From contig NZ_CP012673.1 in assembly GCF_002950945.1 (NCBI RefSeq), forward strand, positions 372,001-436,000: a stretch of 64,000 nt of DNA. Direction: 5' to 3'. This DNA comes from Sorangium cellulosum (lineage in GTDB: Bacteria > Myxococcota_A > Polyangia > Polyangiales > Polyangiaceae). Made by a program: the position numbers and the translations under genes. Below the pieces are notes generated by a model that was not told the origin of the DNA, did not search any database, and saw only the letters and a list, made by a program, of their open reading frames with translations. Every line of letters begins with the position of its first letter. The first letter of the stretch is position 1. Positions 27,052 through 36,328 of the stretch are shown here, piece by piece.

Positions 27052-27612
27052 ATGAACGGTATACATTCCACGGCCGCAGCGTCGCTGCTGCGAGCTCTCG
27101 GCTCCGGGCGACGAACGGCGATCGACTCCGGGCGACGAACGGCGATCGACGCGTGGCTCGGCCGTGCGGCGCTGGTGACGCTGCGGTACGGGCTCATCCT
27201 GATCCTGCTGTATTTCGGCGCCTTCAAGTTCACGGAGGTCGAGGCCCGCGCCATCGAACCCTTGATCGCGCCGAGCCCGCTGCTCGGCTGGACCTATGCG
27301 TTCATGGGTGTCCAAGGGGTCTCCACCGTGATAGGTGTGACGGAGATCCTCATCGCGTCGTTGATCGCGCTGCGCCCATGGTCGGCCAGAGCCTGCGCGA
27401 TCGGCAGTCTGGCGGCGGTACCGACATTTGTCACGACGTTGAGTTTTCTGTTCACCACGCCGGGCATCTGGGTGGACGTGCCGGGCTTTGCGCTGCGCGT
27501 GCCGAACGAGCTCGGCGCCTTCGTGCTCAAGGACGTGTTCTTGCTCGGCGCGGCCCTGCTCAGCGCTGCCGAAGCCTTCGCCGCGTCTCGGCCGGCGCGA
27601 GCTGCATCCTGA
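27052..27612 (+). CDS. DUF417 (YkgB/RclC-like) membrane protein
   Basis: A 186-residue inner-membrane protein with four predicted helices, starting at an ATG behind gaggaggccagc. The family block FGAFKFTEVEARAIEPLIAP (just after helix 1), the PLLGWTY motif and the late GRF-free ending FALRVPNELGAFVLKDVFLLG identify DUF417. In E. coli the member RclC acts in resistance to reactive chlorine; whether that holds here is unknown. The N-terminal part is unusual: residues about 17-32 are a perfect double repeat (SGRRTAID twice) encoded by a 24-base tandem duplication at 27102-27149. It stands alone, 102 bases before the ECF sigma gene. Confidence 0.88.
   Translation: MNGIHSTAAASLLRALGSGRRTAIDSGRRTAIDAWLGRAALVTLRYGLILILLYFGAFKFTEVEARAIEPLIAPSPLLGWTYAFMGVQGVSTVIGVTEILIASLIALRPWSARACAIGSLAAVPTFVTTLSFLFTTPGIWVDVPGFALRVPNELGAFVLKDVFLLGAALLSAAEAFAASRPARAAS
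27102..27149 (+). repeat. Perfect 24-bp tandem duplication in DUF417 gene
   Basis: The unit ctccgggcgacgaacggcga (first 20 of 24 bases) occurs twice back to back at 27102-27125 and 27126-27149 with no mismatch, adding eight residues in frame to the N-terminus of the membrane protein. Confidence 0.95.
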
Positions 27613-27714
27613 ACGCCGGCGGCGAGCCGCCCGGACCGGCGTGGCGCACGAGCCACGTCAGGCGAAAACGCGAGAGGCTCGGCCACGATCGGCTAGACTC
27701 ACCCCGGAGAGTGC

Positions 27715-28350
27715 ATGACCGCTTTCGAAAGAACCGACGCCGCGTGGCTGCTCGATCTGCGGGATCCAGGGCCGAAGGGTGCGCTGGCCCAGCGCGAGCT
27801 GCGCGAGCTCATCGTGCGGGCGCTGCATCGGGGGCTCGCGCGGCGTCCGGAGGCCAGCGCTCTGATCGAGGACCTTGCGCAAGAGAGCATGTTGCGCATC
27901 CTGGCCAAGCTCCATTCGTTTCGAGAAGAGAGCCGCTTTTCGACCTGGGCCATCGCGATTGCCTTGCGGGTCTCCTTCAGCGCCTTGCGGCGCCGGCACT
28001 GGCGGGACGTGCCGCTCGACGCGCTCACCGCCGGGTCCCCGGTCGAAGCTCCCGGCGCATCCGGCATGTCAGAGCCCTTCGAAGACAGCTCCGCGACGCC
28101 GGAGCAGGCGATCGCGAGGCGTGAGATCTTGACGCTGCTGCAGCGCTGCGTGGCAGAGACGCTCACCGAGCGGCAGCGTCAGGTCGTGCTGGCCGAGCTG
28201 CGGGGGATGCCGCAGGAGGAGATCGCAGCCCAGCTCGGAAGCAATCGCAATGCTATTTACAAGCTGTGCCACGACGCACGTCGTAGCTTGCAACGAGCGC
28301 TCGAGCAGGCGGGCTACTCCGCAGAGACCGTGCGTTGGGCCTTTGAATGA
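27715..28350 (+). CDS. ECF-type RNA polymerase sigma factor
   Basis: A 211-residue extracytoplasmic-function sigma factor. Region 2 is seen in ALIEDLAQESMLRILAKL and the following FREESRFSTWAIAIALRVSF (core binding and -10 recognition), and region 4 in LTERQRQVVLAELRGMPQEE with the helix-turn-helix AAQLGSNRNAIYKLCHDAR (-35 recognition). Length is normal. Its stop codon overlaps the start of the zinc-finger anti-sigma gene by ATGA, so the two are co-expressed. It probably directs a small regulon that the anti-sigma holds off until a signal arrives. Confidence 0.92.
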   Translation: MTAFERTDAAWLLDLRDPGPKGALAQRELRELIVRALHRGLARRPEASALIEDLAQESMLRILAKLHSFREESRFSTWAIAIALRVSFSALRRRHWRDVPLDALTAGSPVEAPGASGMSEPFEDSSATPEQAIARREILTLLQRCVAETLTERQRQVVLAELRGMPQEEIAAQLGSNRNAIYKLCHDARRSLQRALEQAGYSAETVRWAFE

Positions 28351-28607
28351 CTCCTCGAGAGGAACGTCTCATGCTCTTGAAGCCGTCGGATCTGAAGATG
28401 CTCGTGCAGGCCACGCTCGTCACGCGTGAGCAGGAAATCGGCTGCGACACCTGTCTCGATCGGGTGGCCGCCTATGCCGAGGTGCATCTGGCGGGGCTGC
28501 CCACGCCCGAAGCGCTGCGCCTGGTCGAGGAGCACCTGGCGATCTGCGGCGAGTGCCAGGAAGAGTTCGCGGCCCTCGCCGCGGCGCTCGATGAGGGCGC
28601 CCGATGA
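28347..28607 (+). CDS. Putative zinc-finger anti-sigma factor
   Basis: An 86-residue protein that follows the ECF sigma gene with a 4-base ATGA overlap. Its C-terminal half contains HLAICGECQEEF, the H-x3-C-x2-C zinc-binding core of ZAS-type anti-sigma domains, and a conserved-looking Cys pair (GCDTCLDRVAAY) further upstream. There is no transmembrane segment, so it would act in the cytoplasm and may sense redox state or zinc directly. Small size and position make the assignment reasonable though not certain. Confidence 0.82.
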   Translation: MTPREERLMLLKPSDLKMLVQATLVTREQEIGCDTCLDRVAAYAEVHLAGLPTPEALRLVEEHLAICGECQEEFAALAAALDEGAR

Positions 28608-29075
28608 TCACTCGACCGGGCCTCCGTCAGAAGTGCTCGCCGTCGTGGACCCCTCGTCCGTGTCCTCATCCTCGTCGTCAGAGTCGCTGCCCGGATACGC
28701 GCTTACCCGGTAGGAGAGGCCGACCTCGGCCAGCAGAGCCAGATCGTCCGGCGCGAGGACGATGCTCGCCGTGAACTGCGCGGATGAGCCCACCGTCATT
28801 CCCACGTCCAGCTGGGCCGCGGCTCCGTGATGTCTCAACTCGATCAGGGCCGATCTATTTGACCGAATCCACGCACGTAAGCCCTCGACGAGAGCGTCCG
28901 CAGAAGGCTCGTCACCGATGCAGACGTTGAAACCGGAGTCTTCTCGAATTTGACCCCTCATGGTGCGGTCACCGACGCGCCAGACCGCGTCAGGTGCAAA
29001 GCCGTGGCGGCGCAGGTAGTCGTCGACTTCGAAGATCGGGCTCGAGACTCGAATGACAGCCAGTCGCACGTTCAT
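28608..29075 (-). CDS. DUF4279-like protein
   Basis: A 155-residue protein starting at ATG 29075 (ggaaggggATG). The body reads as one alpha/beta domain: VIRVSSPIFEVDDYLRRHGF, WRVGDRTMRGQIREDSGFNV, and ends with DDLALLAEVGLSYRVSAY, a run that resembles the DUF4279 immunity-like family (dLaLLaelGl-x-l-x-i-x-x-Y). The C-terminus is a very acidic Ser/Asp/Glu tail (GSDSDDEDEDTDEGST). DUF4279 proteins are often found in polymorphic toxin loci as immunity proteins; no toxin is seen here. It converges with the anti-sigma gene with no spacing. Confidence 0.65.
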   Translation of the reverse strand: MNVRLAVIRVSSPIFEVDDYLRRHGFAPDAVWRVGDRTMRGQIREDSGFNVCIGDEPSADALVEGLRAWIRSNRSALIELRHHGAAAQLDVGMTVGSSAQFTASIVLAPDDLALLAEVGLSYRVSAYPGSDSDDEDEDTDEGSTTASTSDGGPVE

Positions 29076-29269
29076 CCCCTTCCGGTGCCTTGCCCGCCCA
29101 GCGGCTCGGCCGTGTGCTGCGGGCCGGGCTGCCGAGCGCAGCTCCGGGATCTCATGGCAGCCAGCCTGGTCATACCAGGCTGGGAGCGCCGGGGCAACGG
29201 GAGGCGACGCGGAGAGGACGTGCTCTATTCCAAGGCTGCGTCTGTGCTGCGCGATGAGCTCTCCTGGCC

Positions 29270-29480
29270 TGGCACGAGAGCACCGGCGCCGCACAGGACA
29301 GCTCGAGCTCCGTCGCATTCAGCTTCGGCTGAACGCCGTGTCGCTCGCCGCCCCCGGCCTCTCCCTGCACGAGATCGCCGCCTCCCTCTCGCTCCCGCCC
29401 CCACGGTCGTCACCCGCCTCCGCCTCGCGCGCCGCCTCTTCGCCCGCACCCTCGCGCGGGCGTGCGCCGCTTCCCGAGCA
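29270..29480 (+). pseudogene. Frameshifted sigma-factor region 4 fragment
   Basis: Frame one reads QLRLNAVSLAAPGLSLHEIA then ASLSLPPP; after a one-base shift the next frame continues TVVTRLRLARRLFARTLARA. Joined together this is the typical helix-turn-helix of sigma-70 region 4 (GLSLxEIAxxLxLPxxTVxTRLxxARxLFARxL). No upstream regions 1-3 are found, so this is the broken end of a lost sigma-factor gene. It occupies most of the 546-base gap 29076-29621, the remainder of which holds nothing recognisable. Confidence 0.55.
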
Positions 29481-29621
29481 CCTGCCGCGCACGCGGGATC
29501 CCGGGCGCGCGTGGCTCTCGGGACGTGAGCGAGCGAGGACGACCGGCGCGCCGGCGCGCCCCTTTCCAGGGGCCTTGCCTTGTCGGGAGCGGGACCGGGC
29601 GTTATAGGGAGTTCGCAGTAG

Positions 29622-30932
29622 ATGAACCCGAACGCAGCTGATGACCTGGCCCGCTTGAGCGGTCCGGTTCTGAGCTTCCGCGAGAACCACAGCGCGGAGC
29701 GCCTCCTCTGCGCCCTGCAGGAGCTATGGCGCGCGCCCGATCTCCAGAGCATCGCGCGAATCGCGGCCCGAGCCGCCCGGGAGCTCACCGGCGCCGACGG
29801 CGCGTCCTTCGTCCTCCGCGACGGTGAGCTCTGCCATTATGTCCAGGAAGATGCGATCTCCTCGCTCTGGCAAGGCCGACGGTTCCCGATGTCGAGCTGC
29901 CTCAGCGGGTGGGTGATGCAGCATCGATCGCCGGCGGTCGTCGACGATATCGCGCTCGATCCCCGGATCCCGAGCGAGGTCTACAGGCCGACGTTCGTGC
30001 GGAGCATGGCGATGGTCCCAGTCCACGCCCGCGCTCCCCTCGGGGCGATCGGGTGCTACTGGGGCTCTGCGCGCGTGGCCACGGCGCACGAGGTGGCGCT
30101 GCTGCAGGCGCTCGCCGACGGCACCGCGGTGGCGATGGAGAACATCGTGCTCCGCGAGTGTGTGGAGAAAGCCCAGGCGCGGATGAGCGAGCTCGACGCG
30201 GCGACCCGCGACCTCGCGGAGCGGTGTGGGGCTCTCGCGGACAGCCAGCGGCAGAACGACGCGCTGAACGAGCTCCTCGCGCACGACCTCCGGAGCCCTG
30301 CCGCGGGCATCCTCCTGACTGCCAGGGTCCGGCTGCGCGATCAGGATCTCCCGGAGCGGGAACGGCGCCGCTGGAGCAGGGTGCTCTGCTCGGCCGAGCT
30401 CATCCAGCGCACGGCGATGAACCTGCTCGACACCTCGAGCCGACGGCTGGGGACGCTCGTCCCTCGGCTGGAGGAGATCGATCTCACCGCGTTGCTCGAG
30501 GAGGTGGCCGAGATCCTGGAGCCGTTCGCGGCCTCGCGCGGACAGCGCATCGAGCTCCGCCCCGGCGCGCCCCGCAGCTGCCGCCTCCGGGCCGACGGCG
30601 GCCTCCTGCGCCGGGTGCTGCAGAACCTCGTCGACAACGCCCTCCGCCATGGCCCGGCGCTCGGCGCCGTGTACGTCGAGGCGCGGCGCCTCGACGCGCC
30701 CTGGGTGGAGGTGGTCGTGCGCGACGAGGGCCCCGGCATCCCTGTCCACCTGCGCGACCACATCTTCGACAGGTACGCCCGGCTCGACGGGCAGGACGCC
30801 GGCCTCTCCTCCGTCGGCCGAGGCCTGGGGCTGACGTTCTGCAAGCTGGCCGTCGAGGCGCACGGCGGCAGGATCGAGGTGAGGGACAACGAGGGCGGGG
30901 GGAGTTGTTTCTGCGTCCTGCTCCCGGCGTGA
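29622..30932 (+). CDS. GAF-domain sensor histidine kinase
   Basis: A 436-residue cytoplasmic kinase. An N-terminal GAF domain (about 40-185) carries LTGADGASFVLRDGELCHYV and CLSGWVMQHRSPAVVDDIAL, as in light- or ligand-sensing GAFs. The dimerisation and phosphorylation domain has the H-box NELLAHDLRSPAAGI with His221. The ATPase domain shows the N-box QNLVDNALRHG, G1 DEGPGIP and G2 GRGLGLTFCK. The HATPase is complete, so the enzyme should autophosphorylate. No response regulator gene adjoins it, so the partner is elsewhere. The upstream gap contains only the sigma relic. Confidence 0.93.
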   Translation: MNPNAADDLARLSGPVLSFRENHSAERLLCALQELWRAPDLQSIARIAARAARELTGADGASFVLRDGELCHYVQEDAISSLWQGRRFPMSSCLSGWVMQHRSPAVVDDIALDPRIPSEVYRPTFVRSMAMVPVHARAPLGAIGCYWGSARVATAHEVALLQALADGTAVAMENIVLRECVEKAQARMSELDAATRDLAERCGALADSQRQNDALNELLAHDLRSPAAGILLTARVRLRDQDLPERERRRWSRVLCSAELIQRTAMNLLDTSSRRLGTLVPRLEEIDLTALLEEVAEILEPFAASRGQRIELRPGAPRSCRLRADGGLLRRVLQNLVDNALRHGPALGAVYVEARRLDAPWVEVVVRDEGPGIPVHLRDHIFDRYARLDGQDAGLSSVGRGLGLTFCKLAVEAHGGRIEVRDNEGGGSCFCVLLPA

Positions 30933-31019
30933 CAGCCTTGAGCGCCGCGCGGTGCGTGGAGGGTCGGAGGGGACCCCCCGCCACGGCGCTGCGCCATGGC
31001 GGGAGGGGATTCGGCAGGT

Positions 31020-33650
31020 TCAGAACTGGAGATCGAGGACGTACTGCACCGAGTCCCCCAGCTTGAGCCTGTCTTCCGAGTTGGGGTAGGCGTCATCCGG
31101 CTGGCCATGGTCGTGGAAGACGACCACGTACGACTCCCCCTCGGGAAGGGGATGGCTCGTCGCCCGGCTCGCGCAACGCGCCGGCACGGAGACGTTCCAC
31201 CTGGGCTCCATGTCGGGCTCGTTCACGACGGGGGGGCCGTTGGGATCGACGTAGGGCCCCACGCAGAGCACGGGCTGCAGGGTGCTCCCGCCACCCGGCA
31301 GCGTGCTGACGGAGACCGCCCTTGCCCCGGTGGTCGCCTTGCTGATGCGATAGACGTCCTTCTCGCCGCGCCCGAGGAAGCCCGTGACGCCGCTCTGCGT
31401 GATCCAGAAGTCCGGTCCGGACTCGTACTGGGCCTCCAGGGACAGGACGTCGTCCTCGCCGATGTCGGTCGTGGGGCCCAGCGGATCCCAGGTGACGGTG
31501 TTCGTCGTCGTGCCGCGAGGCTTGTATCCCGAGAGCACGAACGCCGCCTTGCCGTACTGCGCCCGCGGCCCGATCGCCTCCGAGTAACGCTCCCAGAGGA
31601 ACTGATACGGGGTGTTGCCCGAGGCGTCCGGGTTGGTGGCATCGAAGGCGTACCAGGGATCGGTGTCGCTGTTCGGGCTCGAGCTGCTGTTCTCCGTCTT
31701 CCCGCCGTGCAGGGGCACGCTCGGGATGTACGCCTCCGTGAAGAAGTGGTTCCCCCAGCCGCCGAGGTTGCCGTTGCTGGACACGACCCGGGAGAGCACA
31801 CCCGCGCTGCGGGCGATGGCCGCCAGGACCGGAGCGTAGTCGTAGCACTGGGCGCCGTTGATCCCGTCCTCCGAGCTGAGCTGCGTGTTCGGCTTCCCGT
31901 ACTGGAGCGACTCCGCGGGATCCAGGCCGTCGCTCAGGAAGATGGACGACACGTCGCCCTGGTTGGTCGGCTGGCTGTACCGGTAACGCTGCGTCACGAG
32001 GCGATACAGCCGGCGCATGGTCTCGAACTCGCTCGTGGTCCCCTGCGCCGCCGCCACGGCGTGATCCAGGAACGAGAACTTCGACTCGTCCGTCGTCCGG
32101 CGGAACGCCGCGGTGAGCTTCCTCTGCACGTCGTACGGCGGCGACCACTCGTAGAGCACCGTGAAGTGGTCGCGGATGTTGTCGTGGTCGCTGCCGTACG
32201 CGCCGCTCAGGTCGACGCCGTCCTCGTCCTCGTCGTAGCCGTACGTCTCGAGCTCCGCCTTCGAGATGGCGCCGCTGGCGACGAGCGGATAGGGGTTGTG
32301 AATCGCGTAAAACACGACGTCCTGGCCGATGCGGGCGCCCGAAGGGGCGAACGCGCGCACCAGGTAACGTCCGACGGGTGCGTCGCTCGGCACGGTGATC
32401 CGCCAGTGCTCGCGGTTCCGGCTGGAGAACGCGCCGCTCGTGAAGATCCCTCCCCGGTAGTCGTACTCGGGGGGCAGCGACTTCGCCCAGGACACCTCGG
32501 CGCCCGTGGCGTCCGAGATGATCCGCAGCGTCGCGTTCTGCGTGGCGCCGTTCAGGCTCGAGTCCTCGACGGCCACGGAGAACGTCGTGCCGCGGCGGAC
32601 GGGCGGCGGACGCACCCCGTTCGTGACGGCGGGGCCCTGCGCGAAGGCCACGCCCTCGCTCCAGGCGTCGTAGTCGCCCGTGCGCATCGCGCCGTAGTAG
32701 AGGAACTGGACCCGGTCCCAGCTCGTCTTCGTGCCCGCCGGCGCGAAGCTCTTCTCGCTGACGCCGAACCAGAACTTGGCAGGGTCGTAGCCGCTGGCGG
32801 CCAGCGAGAACTCGAGCGTATGCTCCGCCGCGTTCAGCTGCCCGAGCGGGAAGTTGTAACGGCCCTGATCGAACCCGCGGCGATAGAGCAGGTTGCCGTT
32901 CAGCCTCACGTTGTCGGCATAGGCGGACTGGGTGGGGTCGGTGTTCCGGTAGGCGCCTCCCTTGAGGAACACCTGGGACGCCGAGCTGTCCACCGCGATC
33001 TTGGCGCGGACCTGCACGGCGGCGCTCGGGGGGTCGACCCAGACGATCTTCAAGGAGTTCCCGGCGACGTCGGTGGCCTTGAAGCTCTGGGTGCGGCCCG
33101 CGTTCGGGGCGACGTACCTGAACTCGAAGCGATACCAGCCCTGGCGTGAGCTCGTGAGCTCGTACACCTGCTGGCCGCTGCTGTTCCACAGCGTTTGCTC
33201 GATCTGGTCCGCCTCTCCCGGGCGCGAGGTGACCTTGACGGACTCGAACCTGTGGCTCGTGTCGACCTGTCCCGTCGAGGTCTTCGCGGCGAGCTCGAAC
33301 CGGATCCTCTCCCCGGTCGCGTCGGGTTGATAGACGTGAACGACCTGCGAGAAGGTCCCCGAGCTGGTGAACGTCTCCTCGACGGATTTCATGTAGACCC
33401 TGCCAGGGACCTCGAGGGCCCGGATGGGCGCCAGGGTCTTCTGGAGGGCTTCGTCCGGGATGGTGGGAATGCTCGCGAGCTCCTGAGCGGAGGCCTCGAC
33501 CGGGGCCTCGAGCGCGAGCTCGTCGTCGGCGCATCCGACGACCGCGCCGAGGGCGCCGAGGAGCAAGAGGGCCAGCGCGTCGCCGTGACGGGCGGCGCGC
33601 CGGGCGCGACGAGGCGTGATGTGCGTCGACGAGATGCTGGTGTCTAGCAT
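31020..33650 (-). CDS. Secreted transglutaminase-like lipoprotein
   Basis: An 876-residue exported protein. The start ATG at 33650 is preceded by gagaaaggcagc and gives a basic N-terminus, a hydrophobic run (LALLLLGALGAVV) and a lipobox ending at Cys39 (VVGCADDE). Residues about 480-720 contain a transglutaminase/cysteine-protease fold: Cys602 in NGAQCYDYAPVLAAI, His in GGWGNHFFTEAYIP and Asp in DPWYAFDATN, the standard Cys-His-Asp triad. Beta-sandwich domains lie before and after, including a C-terminal PPC-like part (YVVVFHDHGQPDDAYPNSED). It could cross-link or cleave cell-envelope proteins or peptides. It has its own divergent promoter region facing the kelch gene. Confidence 0.85.
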   Translation of the reverse strand: MLDTSISSTHITPRRARRAARHGDALALLLLGALGAVVGCADDELALEAPVEASAQELASIPTIPDEALQKTLAPIRALEVPGRVYMKSVEETFTSSGTFSQVVHVYQPDATGERIRFELAAKTSTGQVDTSHRFESVKVTSRPGEADQIEQTLWNSSGQQVYELTSSRQGWYRFEFRYVAPNAGRTQSFKATDVAGNSLKIVWVDPPSAAVQVRAKIAVDSSASQVFLKGGAYRNTDPTQSAYADNVRLNGNLLYRRGFDQGRYNFPLGQLNAAEHTLEFSLAASGYDPAKFWFGVSEKSFAPAGTKTSWDRVQFLYYGAMRTGDYDAWSEGVAFAQGPAVTNGVRPPPVRRGTTFSVAVEDSSLNGATQNATLRIISDATGAEVSWAKSLPPEYDYRGGIFTSGAFSSRNREHWRITVPSDAPVGRYLVRAFAPSGARIGQDVVFYAIHNPYPLVASGAISKAELETYGYDEDEDGVDLSGAYGSDHDNIRDHFTVLYEWSPPYDVQRKLTAAFRRTTDESKFSFLDHAVAAAQGTTSEFETMRRLYRLVTQRYRYSQPTNQGDVSSIFLSDGLDPAESLQYGKPNTQLSSEDGINGAQCYDYAPVLAAIARSAGVLSRVVSSNGNLGGWGNHFFTEAYIPSVPLHGGKTENSSSSPNSDTDPWYAFDATNPDASGNTPYQFLWERYSEAIGPRAQYGKAAFVLSGYKPRGTTTNTVTWDPLGPTTDIGEDDVLSLEAQYESGPDFWITQSGVTGFLGRGEKDVYRISKATTGARAVSVSTLPGGGSTLQPVLCVGPYVDPNGPPVVNEPDMEPRWNVSVPARCASRATSHPLPEGESYVVVFHDHGQPDDAYPNSEDRLKLGDSVQYVLDLQF

Positions 33651-33964
33651 GCTGCCTTTCTCGGAGATGCTGGGCGCGCGCGGGGTGGGCGGTCGGGCGG
33701 GCGTATGGCGTGGGAGGCCCATCGCGGCGAGCCGGCTCGACCGTGTGCGCGCGGCGCCCAGCGTAGATCCGACGGACATCTGACCCATCGTAAATAGATT
33801 TTCCAAATCAAAAACTGCATGTCCATCATGCATCCTGTGCATCCCGTCGCCGTGGCCTCGCGCGGGGGTGAGCTCCGCGGCGCCGCCCTGAGGGCCGTCA
33901 AGCTCCAGCATGGTTCCGACGGTCCTCTCCTGCATGCTGGCGCGCCGCGCTCCGTCGAGCGTCC
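33651..33964. promoter_or_regulatory. Divergent promoter region with AT-rich island
   Basis: The 314 bases between the start of the transglutaminase-like gene and the start of the kelch lipoprotein gene hold an AT-rich stretch (33788-33830, cgtaaatagattttccaaat) followed by GCATG-tccat-CATGC and similar repeats of TGCAT. No gene is evident. This is where both divergent promoters are expected; exact boxes were not identified. Confidence 0.4.
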
Positions 33965-35158
33965 ATGCGTAACGACCGTTCTCGTTTGTTTGCATTGTCC
34001 GTCCTCCTCGCCGCGTGCGGCAGCTCCCCGGCGGATACGTCGTCGGAGGGCAGCGGCGGTGCTGCGGGCGCCGGGGGGAGCTGGGGGACCGGCGGCACCG
34101 ATGGCACCGGCGGCACCGATGGCACCGGTGGCACCGGTGGCACCGGCGGCGCTCCCCCGGCGGAGAATCTCACCTGGAAGAAACAAGGCGCGGCCGGGCC
34201 GTCCGCCCGGACCGCCTCCGCGATGGCCTACGACGAGAAGCGCAACGTGGTCGTCCTCTTCGGCGGCCTCGAGTGCGCCAACTTCCCCGATTGCACGATA
34301 GAGAACGACCTCGCGGATCTGTGGGAGTGGAACGGCTCCACGTGGACGCAAGTCGCCGAGGCGGGCGTATGGCCTGGTCCCCGCAGCCGCCACGCCATGG
34401 CGTACGATCCCCTGCGAGAACAGGTGGTCCTCAACGGCGGCGGAGGCGCCATGATGGGCTGGAACGGCTCCACCTGGGAGGAGATCATCGCCTACTGCAA
34501 CTTCGGTTGTCCCGCTGGCCGGCTGGACCACGCGCTCGCGTTCCACAAAGGCCGAGGCCACCTCGTCGCCTTCTCCGGGGTCGGCACCGCCCTCAACGAC
34601 ATCTCCATCTCCGTGCGGGCCGATTCCTACGAGCTGATCGACGACTTCTGGCACCCCATCGACGGCGCTGAGCACCCCGATGGCCGCGTGGGCTCGCAGC
34701 TCGCCTACGACCCTGTCCGTGACGTCATGTGGCTCTTCGGTGGTTCGTCCGAATACTCCGCCGGGTTCGACGGGTATCCCAACGACGTATGGATGCTCGA
34801 CGAGGGCGGCTGGCATCAGGTGAACGCGGGCGGCTCGGCAGGCGACACGCTGCCCTGGGGTCGACGACAGGCCATCTTCGCCTGGCATCCTGCGATCCAG
34901 AAGGTGGTCCTGTTCGGCGGATTCAGCTATCCCGCCACGCAGCTGGTCGATCAGCCGCTCTACGTACCGGAAGCCTTGTCCGTCTGGACGTGGGACGGCG
35001 ACGCCTGGGAAAATCGGCCGGACTGGTTCCTGAAGGACACTTTCCGCAGCGACCAGGCAGCCGCTCAGGACCCGGGCACGAACGGGATCGTGCAGTTCGG
35101 CGGCGAGAACTTCGTCGAGACCCCCACCGCAGACACGCACCTGTTCGGCCCGCCCTGA
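33965..35158 (+). CDS. Kelch-repeat lipoprotein
   Basis: A 397-residue surface lipoprotein. The signal peptide ends in LLAACGSS, then a linker made of Gly/Thr/Asp repeats (TGGTDGTGGTDGTGG, residues about 42-62, encoded by an 18-base repeat) leads to a beta-propeller. At least five kelch-like blades are seen from the signature pairs such as AMAYDEKRNVVVLFGG, AYDPLREQVVLNGG, AYDPVRDVMWLFGG and FAWHPAIQKVVLFGG, each followed by W-x-W strands (DLWEWNGSTWTQV). Such propellers serve as binding scaffolds; the partner is unknown. Confidence 0.88.
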   Translation: MRNDRSRLFALSVLLAACGSSPADTSSEGSGGAAGAGGSWGTGGTDGTGGTDGTGGTGGTGGAPPAENLTWKKQGAAGPSARTASAMAYDEKRNVVVLFGGLECANFPDCTIENDLADLWEWNGSTWTQVAEAGVWPGPRSRHAMAYDPLREQVVLNGGGGAMMGWNGSTWEEIIAYCNFGCPAGRLDHALAFHKGRGHLVAFSGVGTALNDISISVRADSYELIDDFWHPIDGAEHPDGRVGSQLAYDPVRDVMWLFGGSSEYSAGFDGYPNDVWMLDEGGWHQVNAGGSAGDTLPWGRRQAIFAWHPAIQKVVLFGGFSYPATQLVDQPLYVPEALSVWTWDGDAWENRPDWFLKDTFRSDQAAAQDPGTNGIVQFGGENFVETPTADTHLFGPP

Positions 35159-35203
35159 GCGCTGGCGCCCTCGCCCCGCCCGGGCGAGCCCCGCCGCGGG
35201 GGC

Positions 35204-36307
35204 TCACAATGCAGGGGGGCAGGCCTCGCCGCGGACGTCGCCGAGCAGGCTCGCGAGCTGCTGGCGAGGCAGCTCGCCGACCGCGCGCTCCACCTCCTGC
35301 CCGGCGGCGTCGACGGTGAGGAACGTCGGCACGAAGCGCACGCCGTAGTGAGCCGCGAGGGCCTGCCCGCGGGGATCGTCGACGGGGATGCGCAGGACGG
35401 TGCCGGCGTCCTTGGCGCAGCGCGCTTCGAGCTCCTCCACGAGCGGCGCCATGCGCTCGCACACGGCGCAGTGCGCGCTCTCGAACTCGATCAGCCGGGG
35501 CATCCCCTCGGGCAGCGCGACGTCGCCGTGCTCCAGGGCGCCCTCCGGGGCCGCGCACGCGCCGGCGGGGCCGCCGTCGCAGGGCGCGCCTTCCGCCACG
35601 GCCGCCGCGGGCGCCGGCGAGAGGGCGTCCAGGCGGCCGGTCGCGAACGTGATCCCGAGGACCACGAGCAGCGCCCCCGTCACGCGCTGGAGGGCCGGCG
35701 TGGCCGGCATCAGGCGGCGCGCGAGCTCGACGGCCGCGGGCCCGGCGAAGGCCGCGACGACGAGCGGCGCGGCGAGGCCCGCGGCGTAGGCGCCGAGCTG
35801 GATCGCGCCGGTGAGCGGGCTTTCGCCCGCGCTGGCCGCATAGGTCAACGCGGCGCCGAGCACCGGGCCGACACACGGCGTCCACCCTGCCGCGAAGGCG
35901 ATCCCGAAGAACATGCCTCCCCAGAAGCCGCCCGCGCCCGGGAGGCGCGAGAGGAGCGGGCGCGCCTCGCGCTCCAAGAACGGCAGGCGCAGCAGACCGA
36001 GGAGCTTCGCGCCGAAGAGCGCCAGGATGGCGCCGGCCGCGACGGTGAACACGCGCCGGTGCGGCGCGAAGACCGCGGCGAGCGCCGACGCGCCGGCGCC
36101 GAGCGCCACGAGCACGATCGCGAGGCCGAGCGCGAAGCCGATGCCGGCGAGGCGCACGCCGCGCTTCGCCGCGGCGCGGTCCGGACCGCCGAGCGCCCCG
36201 GCGCCGCCGAGGGCCGACAGGTAGACGGGGAGCATCGGGAGCACGCAGGGCGACGCGAACGTCACGAGCCCGGCACCGAAGAGCGTCAGCAATGAACCGA
36301 TCGTCAT
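35204..36307 (-). CDS. CcdA-type membrane protein fused to thioredoxin domain
   Basis: A 367-residue DsbD/CcdA-like protein that moves reducing equivalents across the membrane. The start ATG at 36307 follows gcgaggaccc. The first 240 residues hold about six helices with the two redox-active Cys motifs ASPCVLPMLPVYLS and GWTPCVGPVLGAAL. The C-terminal 110 residues are a thioredoxin-like domain with CAVC in ESAHCAVCERM and the cis-Pro region RFVPTFLTVD. So electron transfer from cytosol to an external thiol-disulfide site is expected. It lies just after an anti-sigma/ECF sigma pair on the same strand, which suggests that the trio responds to oxidative or envelope thiol stress. Confidence 0.9.
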   Translation of the reverse strand: MTIGSLLTLFGAGLVTFASPCVLPMLPVYLSALGGAGALGGPDRAAAKRGVRLAGIGFALGLAIVLVALGAGASALAAVFAPHRRVFTVAAGAILALFGAKLLGLLRLPFLEREARPLLSRLPGAGGFWGGMFFGIAFAAGWTPCVGPVLGAALTYAASAGESPLTGAIQLGAYAAGLAAPLVVAAFAGPAAVELARRLMPATPALQRVTGALLVVLGITFATGRLDALSPAPAAAVAEGAPCDGGPAGACAAPEGALEHGDVALPEGMPRLIEFESAHCAVCERMAPLVEELEARCAKDAGTVLRIPVDDPRGQALAAHYGVRFVPTFLTVDAAGQEVERAVGELPRQQLASLLGDVRGEACPPAL

Positions 36308-36328
36308 GGGTCCTCGCAACGAGCGAAA

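Noticed and set aside
30996..33149. 717-residue plus-strand frame over the transglutaminase-like gene
   Set aside because: Val/Arg/Gly-rich antisense shadow; the opposite strand has the signal peptide and catalytic motifs.
31093..33534. 813-residue frame inside the transglutaminase-like gene
   Set aside because: Shifted-frame shadow, no domains.
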